Origin: Typha latifolia
Taxonomy: Eukaryota; Streptophyta; Magnoliopsida; Poales; Typhaceae
DNA length: 64,000 nucleotides
NCBI GenBank assembly: GCA_019914945.1
Contig: CM034106.1
Location: forward strand, 2,666,001-2,730,000
Direction: 5' to 3'
The notes beneath the pieces are model-generated. The model was not told the origin of the DNA. It was given only the letters and a program-made list of their open reading frames with translations, and ran no database searches. Shown here one piece after another: positions 1-11,000 of the stretch (position 1 is its first letter; each line of letters opens with the position of its first letter). A program made the position numbers and the translations under genes.

Positions 1-61
1 TTCTTTTGAGCTTGAGAGTTGAGACCAATCATTTTGTTTCCTTTTTATCCAATTTGTGCAG

Positions 62-1780
62 GGATTGTGGAAAGCAAGTATATTTGGGTATGTTTTGTAT
101 ATATATATATAAATGTTTTGATCTTTGCATAGTTTGAAGTTATTAAGCCATGATTGGATTGTTGTTGTGTTCTTGTAGGTGGATTTGATACTGCACATGC
201 TGCTGCTAGGTTAGCATTTGATGAATTGTTTCATAGATAGTTCTAGTTCAGAATTGTTACACTGAATTCAATCTTCTTTTATTTCTTTCGCAATATAGGG
301 CGTATGATCATGCTGCAATAAAGTTTCGCGGAGTTGATGCAGACATTAATTTTAGTATCGAAGATTATGAGGAAGATCTCAAACAGGTTAAACAAAAAAA
401 GAGGAATATTTTCCAACTCTTTTGCACTTATATGTTCATGAATTGGATCTAAGAGAAAGGTAATTTGTGGCTCAGATGAGCAATCTCACCAAGGAAGAAT
501 TTGTTCATGTGCTTCGACGCCAGTTTACTGGAATTTCTAGAGGAAGCTCGAAATTTAGGGGTGTCACCTTGCATAAAAGTGGGAGATGGGAGGCTAGATT
601 GGGCCAGTTCTTGGGGAATAAGTAAATCTTAGCTACCAATCAGTAGAATAACTTTTCATTCATCTTATAATTTTTTCGTTCTTAAGTCATCACAATTGGC
701 TTAATATTCATAGACTATATTTGCTCTCGCAGATATGTATATCTTGGCCTCTTTGACACCGAAGCGGAAGCTGCTAGGTAGCTTTAGTTTTAGATCACCC
801 CTATCATTCTTCTTTGATGCTATAAGCTTTTGGTGTTGATTTTAAAGATTCGTTTGACTTTGGACTTGCAGGGCTTACGACAAAGCTGCGATTAATTGTA
901 GCAGGAAGGATGCGATAACCAACTTCAATCGTTGTATCTATGAGGATGCAATTGATTTGCAAAGTGAATTCTCATTAGCATTGCTTGTTCACCCTTTGCT
1001 GGAGTATTTGTCGTAGCTATCCCTAATTATGAAATAATCACTGCAGCTAGTAACATTGAGCACAATCTCGACCTTAGTCTGAGTTGCTCAGGCTCCAAAA
1101 GGAGCAACATTGAAGTGATGAACAATGAAAGCTCCAAGGGGGCAGATCAGCAGGTACCGATGACTTTCAAACCAGCATGGAATCGATTCATCAGACCTAA
1201 GGTATTATCTGAAAACTAACCGTCTCATTTGATTGAATAAGGCTTCTACTTAATATATATATATATATATATATATATAACACCTTCTCTGGAAGATTGA
1301 TGACAAATTCAAGCTATCTCAAGAAAGTGGAATTCGAGTTCACTATCCCACCAGCATTCCTTCTCCGGTACCTGCAAAGTCCAATGAGATGAGCAGGTAC
1401 CCGCAGCTCCAAAGGAACAGCAACTTGCTGCCAATGTTCGAAGACATACAGGAAAATTTTGGCTCCCCTGGTTTTAAGCAAGTGTGTAACCTCCTAAGTG
1501 AATTATATTGAAGTACTTCTGCTTGAATCTTTGTTATCTCATCTAAATACTGTCATTGCGCTTTCTTAAACAGTATCCAAACAGCAACGGAGTAAGGACT
1601 AGAGAGGGAGGGCTTTTATTAGCAAGAGGTGCATCTGAACAGCAGAAGCTTTCGAATTGGATTTTGGAAGGTAAGGATTGGTTATCAAGCAGTGCTCCAT
1701 CTTCGCATGTGTTTGGGATTGGCATTGCTGCAGCATCATCAGGATTCGTAGCACAAAATGGAAGGTCATCCCACAAATGA
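62..1780 (+). CDS. AP2: APETALA2/TOE-like transcription factor (3' part; 5' end outside window)
   Basis: DNA-binding transcription factor of the euAP2 group, which acts in the nucleus on flowering time and floral organ identity. Nine exons are visible: 62-87, 179-209, 299-386, 476-621, 733-777, 872-963, 1047-1201, 1296-1481 and 1574-1780 (TGA). All junctions are GT-AG and the frame is continuous for about 325 codons. Exons 1-3 encode the end of the first AP2 domain ([19 protein letters not shown], then [14 protein letters not shown]). Exons 4-6 encode the linker and second AP2 domain ([42 protein letters not shown]). An EAR-like LDLSL follows in exon 7. The last exon encodes AAASSGF, which is the translation of the miR172 site. 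The first exons are micro-exons of 26 and 31 nt, as usual in this family. The N-terminus and first half of AP2 domain 1 lie upstream. The second AP2 repeat is somewhat diverged ([18 protein letters not shown]). Family assignment is secure; the exact AP2 versus TOE/RAP2-7 orthology is not. Confidence 0.93.
1246..1279. repeat. (TA)n microsatellite in an AP2-like intron
   Basis: A run of alternating TA sits in the 94-nt intron between exons 7 and 8, close to the 3' splice site at 1295. Length variation here would change the intron size and the pyrimidine-poor region before the acceptor. Confidence 0.9.
1728..1748 (+). promoter_or_regulatory. miR172 target site in the last AP2-like exon
   Basis: The 20 bases CTGCAGCATCATCAGGATTC, followed by G, match the canonical miR172 recognition element of euAP2 mRNAs. 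Only the final base differs from the usual T. The site lies in the last coding exon, 33 nt before the stop codon, and encodes the family signature AAASSGF. In known AP2/TOE genes this site mediates translational repression and cleavage by miR172, so the gene is predicted to fall as miR172 rises during phase change. Confidence 0.93.
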
Positions 1781-3570
1781 AATCTAAATATTCTTCTCTT
1801 AATAACTTTTTTTTGTTTAGCCCATCTGTGAAATATAATTAGACCATTTTGTATGCAAACAAGATATCTGTAATGGTAAGACAGGAATCGAGAGAAAAAC
1901 GAATGATTTAATGCTCGGGGATCTCTCTCGCTCTCAGTTTCAGTTTGGCACTACTGAGTTCTTGGTATGAAGAACAAAGGAAAACTTATTTTTTAAAAAA
2001 GAAATCATCAAACTTCTGTTAGTTTTAAAGATGTGCATCGCTAAGTAATTCAAGTGTTTGTGTGCGTATGAATGTTCTTTTTCCATTCAGCATTCCTGCT
2101 AATTTATACCGCAAGATCACCTGTCTGTTCTTTTCTTTATTTTCTTCAGCTTTCCTTTTGTAGCTTGTTTTGCATCTAATTTCTAGTATATGTATATAGA
2201 AGAACATGATTTGATGCAATCCTTCTATCAAGAAAACTCCCCACCTTCTGATTAAAGTTCTGCTAATCGTGAAACTAGACTACAAATGATGGATATTATC
2301 ACAAGATTGGATGAGAAAAGGGAAGATTGAAAAGGAAATTGCAGGTGGAGAGCAATTAGATGACACTTAATTCTTTTTTTTTTTTTGACCTACCATTGTT
2401 GTTGAATTAAGCATGTATGATTATATTTAGATTTAGACACCAGACTAATACACTGATGACGAATTTGGTGGAGTATTTGTGTCGTAATTGTAGAGATAAA
2501 GCCAATTAATCTTACTTGAGATAATTACTCTTTTTAAAGATTGCTTTCTTCTATCTCTCTTGCTAATGTAATTAATATAATTCCTTAAAACCATTCTATG
2601 TAAATATATTCCAAGCTTTCTTAATAAGCTACTCCTTCAGTTCCTAGCCAAACCTTGAGATCATAGCTTAAACTATTTTCTCTTTTGGTCTTGAAGTAGA
2701 GAGTGGTTTTCTTCTCACTTTTTGAGAGGTCTAATTCTATACTCTCTTCTTTCCTTTTCCCTCTCTTTCTTCTCCTTCTTCTCCATTCTTTTCCCATCCA
2801 ATAATGGTATGTATGTTTACTATAATCTAATCAAGTCATACTGGGAGGAGCTTAATTCTCATGCCATTGTTCCATCATGTTTATCCCTGTGGCTTTATGT
2901 GAGTCTATACATAGTCAAATTTTTAGCTACAGATCCACTATAAGAAAAGTTATACACTATTCTTTGAAAGAACTTAGAAATAGAACTTTGGAGAACTCAG
3001 TACTGAGTTCTCTCAGAACTCTTGTATTTATATATAAATCAAACTATTACAGGTATCATTTAGCTGTAACCAAGTTCACCATTACAACTCAATGGCAACA
3101 TTTAATTTGATAATAATATTATAACAGAATAACAAATAGTTGAGTTGAGTGTATCTTTTTCTTGCTATAATCTTCAAGTCTTCTCCTTTACATCATTTCC
3201 CTTAATATTCACCAAGACCAAGAGGAACAATTGGTATCCTTATGGCCATGACTGCTTATTATGTCATCCTTCAAGTTCTCATGGCAATCTTTGCCAGTAA
3301 CACTTCTAATCATCTTTGTTGTCGCATGATTTTCACTTCTTTTGATAGGATTATTGATATGATATATTCACTATCTCAATTTACACAATCACATAACATC
3401 ATCAATATCTATTCTATTTACATGAAAATAAAGTGCATTACAAAACTGCCTACATATCCAATTTACACTATGAACACGATTCAATTTACAAGCATTTTAT
3501 ATAATTATCTAGAAAATTTAGAAAACAAAAAGTTCTTTAGCCTTCTACCACCTTCCATGGTGGGCTTTGT
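1781..3570. other. AP2-like 3' flank and AT-rich intergenic DNA
   Basis: The 3' untranslated region of the AP2-like gene should begin here. The remainder is AT-rich with short spurious reading frames; the longest, at 3242-3616, resembles nothing recognisable. No RNA gene or promoter could be supported. Confidence 0.6.
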
Positions 3571-3574
3571 TACC

Positions 3575-4330
3575 ATCCGACAACATGGTTTAAGTCCAGT
3601 CAAGTTAGTTATTTAACTTTATCTTATTGTTTTGAATTTTAAATAAATCGAATTATCCATATATGGATCCGATCCGCTAGAGATTTTACTTCTATAAATA
3701 AGGGTGGACATGTGTTGATAATTAGGAATTGAAAAAAACTGAGTTTAGCTAAGTTATTATTTTCGTCATCTTTTATCTAACCGTTAGGTCGATGTATTTT
3801 TCTAGAAGTAGATCATAGCCATAAAAATATCCCAACCTTCCAAACCATAGCCACCTCCTACTCCCAGCAGCCCCCCTACAATACGGCCATCCACCACCAC
3901 CCTTGGTCGTCCGCCACCCTTCGACGACCGTCGTAACGTCATATATTTATCTTTTATCTAGCCATTAGATCGCTTTATCTTTCTAGGAGTAGATCATAGC
4001 CGTAGAAACATCACAACTTTCCAAACCCTAGCCACCTCCTACCTTTAGCAGCCCCCCTACAATACGGTCATCCGCCACCACCCTTGGTCGTCCGCCACAT
4101 TCCGACAACTGCCGCAACGTCAAATATTTACCATTCTGCCCTCTCTGACCTATCTCCACTATTTTATTTTTAACTTTTCATCCCGACCTCCGATTTAGGT
4201 GAAACTAGAGCTACTAGAATCCTAACTCCACTTAAATTTTTATAATTTTCTTGCATTCGAATCAGTCTAAATTTGATTTGTAACAATCTTGAATCTAGAA
4301 TCAAAATGGATTAAAATTATAAACCAATGA
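3575..4330 (+). mobile_element. Solo-LTR-like copy of an LTR retrotransposon family (copy 1)
   Basis: This AT-rich block matches, copy for copy, the LTR-like sequences at 11311-11932, 11998-12650 and 52955-53480. Shared landmarks in order are GAATTTTAAATAAA, a CTATAAATA promoter-like motif near 3695, AGTTTAGCTA, CTAGAAGTAGATCATAGCC, a C-rich segment with CCACCACCC, GTCGTAACGTC, and a terminal TTTGTAACA ending in CA. It has an internal tandem duplication at about 3766-4120. No primer-binding site or internal region follows, so it looks like a solo or eroded LTR. Confidence 0.7.
3766..4120 (+). repeat. Internal tandem duplication of about 175 bp within the LTR
   Basis: Two diverged copies each run from a TTTTATCTA(A/G)CC motif through GTAGATCATAGCC, CCAAACC(A/C)TAGCCACCTCCTA, AGCAGCCCCCCTACAATACGG and CTTGGTCGTCCGCCAC to an AACGTCA motif. 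The copies begin near 3766 and 3950. The other LTR copies in the window have this segment once. Confidence 0.85.
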
Positions 4331-4720
4331 AATCAACTAGTTCACCAAGTCTCACAACCATTCCATATTTGGCTCCTTTTTTTAATTTATCTCATTAGAT
4401 TATATTTCTCTAGTCGACACTATTTTACTGGTGTTAGATACAATGAAAAATTTGTATTTTGTTCATGAATTGCCAACTACAAAAATTATACGAAAAATAT
4501 TTGCTCACCGGCATGCATCAAACATTTTATCCCACTCGATACACATCTTAAATGGTAACTAGATATGGATCACGAGTTGCTTCCATCGATCCGATACATG
4601 TCAACCAAACAGGCCCTAAAAAGATCCGCAAGTTTAGGCTTGAGTTCGGCTTATTTATTTCAATTCCAAGGAGTTTTAATTGAATCGACCGACCTATTTG
4701 ACCTAACGGAGTCAAAAAGA

Positions 4721-4749
4721 ACCTAACCCAACCCAACCCAACCCAACCA
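4721..4749 (+). repeat. (CCCAA)n short repeat upstream of the PABP promoter
   Basis: Five tandem copies of AACCC/CCCAA form a C-rich strand about 155 bp upstream of the PABP TATA-like box. It may mark the eroded end of a small insertion that begins after the AACAGGCCC motif near 4611, or simply be a low-complexity tract. Confidence 0.7.
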
Positions 4750-4890
4750 GTAGCCCTAACTCTTGACTTAAAGCTAGTCCAACACCACCACGATTCCCCA
4801 CTGAGACGTGTCAGTCGTCAATCACCGACCTATTCCCATCGTGCGGTCCACGTTATCCCACTCCCGAATCGGACTGCATCCGCGACCGCT

Positions 4891-5085
4891 TAGGGTTTTC
4901 CCGATAAATAGGCCTCTTTGGTAATCCCCTCGTCGGCGCGGTGGAGTTCGCTTGCTGCCCTCCGAAACCCTATTTTTGTGCCTTCTTTCTTATTAGATCT
5001 CCAAAATCCTATCAGAAAACTACCCCTCCCCAGAAAAGAGAGGGGAAAAAAAAAGTGAAACCCTAGAAAAGAAAAGAAAAATTTC
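4891..5085 (+). promoter_or_regulatory. PABP core promoter and 5' UTR: TATA-like box, telo boxes, A-rich tract
   Basis: A TATA-like ATAAATA lies at 4904-4910, about 190 nt upstream of the start codon. Three telo-box motifs (AAACCCTA or reverse) are present at 4891-4898, 4965-4972 and 5058-5065; in plants they are enriched at genes for translation machinery. An A-rich stretch at 5044-5082 directly precedes the coding sequence. In animal cytoplasmic PABP genes a comparable A-rich 5' UTR mediates autorepression; a similar role here is inference only. No upstream ATG was seen in this leader. Confidence 0.6.
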
Positions 5086-5098
5086 TCGAATCGGAGAG

Positions 5099-8000
5099 AT
5101 GGCGGCGCAGGTCCAAGCGGAGGCGGTTCCGGCTCCGGCTCCGGCGAGCGGCGGAGGCGGAGGCGGAGGCGCCGGAGCGAATCAGTTCCCGACGACGTCG
5201 CTTTACGTGGGGGACTTGGATTTGGGCATGTCGGATGGTCAGCTGTATGACCTTTTTTGCCAGGTCGGGCAGGTGGTTTCGGTGCGCGTTTGTAGAGATA
5301 TCAGTACGGGGAGGTCGCTTGGTTACGCTTACGTTAACTACGCCAATCCGGTTGATGGTGAGTTTGGGGATTTTAGGGTTCTTGAGTTTGTTTAATTTGT
5401 TTTTGGATTGGTACGTTTTCATTGCTTGGTGCTGGTTTAGTTACTGGTTTTTTTCTTTAGAATCTGCATGTTCTAAGAGAGATAGCTTTCCCAGTGGCAA
5501 TAACATGCTGGTTGCTTGATTGGCGAGCGAACTTTTCGGAGTTCTAGGGCTTTTTGTTTGTTTTATTTGATCTTAAGGTGTGAGTTTTTTTGTTTTTTGA
5601 GGTTGTTGTTTGTGATTGCCCGATAGTGGTCTGGTTAGTTGTTTTTCGGATGCTAAATGGAGGTGCATGTTGTTATCTAGAGCCACTTAACCAACAAATG
5701 TTGTAAGAATTGTAGATTTCCCATTTTGCATCTACATTGCTGGTTGTTTGACAATATAGTTGGATATAATTAAGGAAATTTATCCATAACTAAATGAGTT
5801 TGTAGGAAAACACTAAGCAAAGAAAGTTATCCATAACTAAATGAGTTTGTAGGAAAACACTAAGCAAAGTTGCTTAGTATTATTCAAACTTGACCCTGAG
5901 ATTGCAAACAAGCCTAGTGGGTGAGGTTCACCAAAATTTTCAGCATACAGATCCCATTTTAGTACTATTCCCAACTGATATTAACCACTAAAACTACATC
6001 AGCCTGAGTACTTCAACCACGTTTAGTCCTAAATGTTTGGAACTTATGAATAAAATTGAAAACAGTGAATTCTTAAGTCTTATGATTTAAACTTTGAATA
6101 CCTTTCACCACTTGCTATCTACCTTTTATCGTATCAAATGTGTTGTAAAGTTTGGACCCTTAGTTTTGATTTCTCTTTTGGACGAGGCCTTGGGTTTTTA
6201 TTCATTGTTTTAAAGCCAGCCAAGTATGAGGAATGTTCATCTGGATGGAGGTAATTTGTTTTAAGCTCCAATGAAACAGGACTGCGGCCTTTTGTCAAGA
6301 AAAGGAATGTTCATTTTCTGCACCACATAATCTGTGTTTCCTACATGAAGATGTGCATTGACTATGTAGTCTGGTGAGGGGGGGGAAATAAACAGTTCCA
6401 GTCTGCTCTAGGCCAGTATATGCAGACAAAGCTTGTCATGCCATGCTTATCTACTTTCAGTACCGTGTTGCATGAGAAACTATACTAATATACTTCCTTT
6501 GTGGAAAATTTTTATTAGCTTAGTTTTGCAAATGTAGGAGTATGTGATACAACACTATTAGTATTTGCAGATTCAGAATGTGACAGTTGAATCTTGTGGA
6601 GATTTAGCCATTCTGAAGATGAACTTTTGATTGTCCTAGAGACAAGTTAGGAGGCATAATCATATAGAATTGTTTTAACTTCTTGTCTTGTGGGGTTCAA
6701 AGATATTATGTTTATCTTTGTACTTTTGAACGCATATGACCACAGGGAGCATAATATAGAGGGATGAAGTGGTACCAAAAAATGCTGTATAATTATTCTA
6801 TAAGGTTGATAAGGAGACAACAATGACAATTTTTTTTTCCACTTTGTTGCAATGTTCATGACAGCTTACAGTTGGTTCACGGTTCACACTCAATTAGGGT
6901 GAAAGATGGAACTATAGAGTATATTTTCAGTCACAGGATTCACACAGCTTAGCAGATCGACAATGATTTCTTCTTTGCTTCATTATTATTAGAAATACTA
7001 TCTCAATTGGCTTTGAATTCTTTCCAAGGTGTGTGATTTGTCTTTGGGTGGGATTAGAATCTAGATTTGTATATCTTCGGACCAATACATGTAATTTATA
7101 GATTAACGTTTATGCTTATCCTTCTTGTTCTATCCTCATGGAAATTTATTTGCAGCGGCAAGGGCAGTTGAAATACTGAACTTTACTCCTATCCGGGGAA
7201 AACCTATCAGGATAATGTATTCAAATCGTGACCCCAGCACGCGTAAAAGTGGTACAGGGAATATATTCATTAAGGTAGTACATTTTGTTCTATGCAGTAC
7301 TATGTTCTTTTCTGTGTCCTTTGACTTCTTTAAGTTCCATGACATCATGGTTTGGGGATTCCTTTGCAGAATTTGGACAAGTCGATAGACAACAAAGCAC
7401 TATATGATACATTTTCTGTATTTGGAAACATTCTTTCTTGTAAAGTGGCCACAGATTCATCTGGCCAATCAAAAGGTTATGGTTTTGTTCAATTTGAACA
7501 GGATGAGGCAGCACAAAATGCAATTGACAAGCTGAATGGAATGCTTTTGAATGATAAAAAAGTTTTTGTTGGGCCCTTTCTTCGTAAGCAGGAAAGGGAG
7601 AATGCTGCAAATGGCATGAAATTCAATAATGTGTTTGTAAAAAATCTCTCAGAATCTACAACAGAAGAAAATCTAAAAGAAATTTTTGGTGAATTTGGAA
7701 CAATTACTAGTGCTGTTGTAATGAGGGAGGGGGATGGAAAATCAAAGTGCTTTGGGTTTGTCAACTTTGAGAACCCAGATGATGCTGCTCAGGCCGTCCA
7801 GGAACTTAATGGGAAAAAGTTTGATGACAAGGAGTGGTATGTTGGAAAAGCACAGAAAAAATCTGAAAGAGAGATGGAATTGAAAGGGAGATTTGATCAA
7901 AATATACAAGAATCAGCTGACAAGTATCAAGGAACTAACTTATACCTGAAGAACTTAGATGATAGCATTGAGGATGATAAACTGAGAGAGATATTTTCAG

Positions 8001-11000
8001 TATTTGGCACTGTCACTTCTTGCAAGGTCTTCTCAAGTTGCTATACTTTGTTTCTATTTATTTATTTATTTATTTTCATTTGCACTTCATGTTTACCGTG
8101 CCTAACTAGCTGAGCTTATCTTAGGTTATGCGGGATCCTAATGGTGTAAGTAGAGGATCTGGATTTGTTGCTTTTAAATCTGCAGAAGATGCTTCCCGAG
8201 CTGTAAGCTAAACCTTGTTATCATCCAAGTCATATGAATGTGTGGTGAGTTCTTGAAGTATTTTTGTTTTATACATTTTTTCCTATATAGCTGACGGAGA
8301 TGAATGGCAAGATGGTTGGTAGCAAACCTCTCTATGTTGCACTTGCGCAGCGGAAAGAAGAAAGGCGAGCAAGGTTGCAGGTTCGTTTTCTTTCAGCAGC
8401 TAAGTGCTTGGATTTTTTTTCACATTGGATCTTTGTATGAGAGAATTAGACTTGTGCTGGTGCTGGTGCGTTGGTAACTATATATGATATATTATCAAGA
8501 GGCTGTGATTTTTGCCCAATTTAGTTCAATTTTGGATTTCATTGATTCGTCACTAGGAGGTTGCTCTTTTGGACTTTATGTGCTCTATTTTTTCAATGTC
8601 AAATAATTGCTTTCTTATGTTCAGATCTTAAGAGTTTAGAATGTTCCTTTTGCATGTCTGCCCTGCAGAAGACCCTTGTTTGCATTAATGCCCTTTGAAA
8701 TTTTGTATATGAGTTTACAGCCCCAAAAGCTCTTTCTTTTTCAATGAATCCTGTTCTGGGTACTTTTTGACAACTAAGAGTTAAAATATGGACAATTTAA
8801 GAGTAGAAATGAGTTTATATATATATATATATATGCAAAAAATAATAAGGTATATCTATTTTGTCTTTTTACTATTAACTCTTATCAGATTTTTACAATT
8901 GGTGTTGCCACCCAATCTTGTTATCATTTTCATATTGAAATATAGAAGTCTTGCTTTTGTCATAGTATAAGGTTATTTGGTCATCAACTCAGTTTTTCAT
9001 GGGTTCCAACAGTTTGTGAATAGCCCTATCACCTGACCTGCCTTTCGGGACCTTGGTTCTTGCCAAACCTAAGATGTTGAAATTTCCCTTAGATCTTGCA
9101 ACTTAATTCGTGTATTGCATTCTGCCTGCTAGATTTGGTATTTGTAATTTCTTATCATTCTTATGACTATTTTATCATCATTAGTAATATTATCCAATTC
9201 TTCTCTCAATAACCAGAGTTCAGAACACAGCTTGAAAGATAGCCCTCTAGAATTGTTGACAGTTTCCGGCTCTAAGAACTAAAGAAATCTTATTGATAAT
9301 CTCTTTAACTACCTTATTGCTGCACTTCAGTCTTCTGTATTCTAGCTTACCAAATTTTCTTCTGGATGTGGATTAAGATTAAATGAAGAACAAAGGCGAT
9401 TACTTTTGATATGGAGATATTTTCATCTTTGAGGCACAGAAAAACCACAGTATAAAGTTGTTTATTTGATATACTAAAAGCTTTACTGCATTGCTTAGCT
9501 TTTTCTCATCTTGTATTGATCTTATTTTCATTATCATTTGCTTACTCTATGCTCACTTAGGCACAATTTTTGCAAATGCGTCCTGTGGCAATGCCTCCTT
9601 CAGTTGCTCCTCGTGTGCCAATGTATCCTCCTGGTGCTCCCGGAATGGGACAGCAACTATTTTATGGCCAACCACCTCCCACTCTTATTACACCTCAGGT
9701 AAGCTATATTATGAAATGACATTGAACTGTAATTTAAGTTGGAAACCATTGTACATTCTCATTTTCTGACTGTGTATTTGACACACAACTGCTAGTCTGC
9801 TAGCATCTTGTGGGATCATCTAATGGCACAAATTTTTAAGGAAGAAAAAAGAATGTAGAAATGTACATTTGTCTTGTGACTGCTATGTTTGTTTGGTTTG
9901 ATTCTTTGACTATCTTTCTGAATTTGTCAGCGAATCCTAGGCTGAGGATACCAACAGTGAAATATGCCCATTCTCATTTGTCTGTCTTCACTTTTCTCTT
10001 TCAATTGTTGCCAAAGGTGTTTGTTAAGATTCATTTGGTCAGGTATCATTTAGTAATGTATTGTATGACATTCCCTTTTCTTTTGCTAAATCAATTATTG
10101 CCTGCAACATGAGCTGGAAGAGCTTCTATGTTGTTAGAGAATGTTCTATTTTCTCTCCCTTTTTTTTCGTAAGTTGCTAAGTGTTATTGATGTGATTATT
10201 GAAGATGAGTTGCAAAGCTTGTCATGTCGGTTTGAATAAGGGAAATCATTAATTAGTTTTTGAATGGTTGTGCTAGGTAAAATATTTATGTTATTTAATG
10301 ATTCTTGACTAAAAACAATGTTCTTGAGTTGCAAAGATTGAGTATGTTTCTGATGGATCTGTCTGACTGCATTTGTTATTACTAATTACGTCCAATTTAA
10401 GAGTCATCTGCTCCTCGTATACATGATATTTGGTTATATTGTGCTATTTCACTTATCCTGAACTGCTAGTGGTAGAAACTGCCACATTTTCTTTAAAACA
10501 ACTTGAAATGGTATATGATATTTTCTGATAGAGTTGTTTATATCTTTAGTTGAGTTGCTTCCGTCCTCCCTAATCTTCAATTTTAGGGTGTTAGCAGGTC
10601 TGGATGGGTCTTTGCTAGATCACTATGCTATTCATATATCAACACTAGGCCCATTCTAGCCTATCTAGCCAAATCTACTGGCTCAGGCTTTAGGTTACTT
10701 TTTCCCCTTGTGGTTGGCTTCAACCTCCTCTTCGTTTCATTTTCCATTGATTTTGGTGTTTTGCTGAAGCGATCCGGGTCAGATCGGATCACATCATAGG
10801 AACATTAGTATCAGAGCCGATGTTCCTCGGACAATGGTGAATACATGATCCAAAGCTAACCTAGGGGAGATCATGGCCATGGAGGACCAGAAAATCGTCT
10901 CCATCCCCGTGGAGGTTTTCTCGGCACCACAACAATCGCCGACAACAAGCCACCAGCATGGGCGAAGGTGATATTTAAAGAATTTTCGGTCGAATCAAAG

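Noticed and set aside
3242..3616. 124-codon open frame in AT-rich DNA
   Set aside because: No recognisable domain, no GC or codon bias like the real genes, no promoter, and it runs into the LTR repeat at its end.
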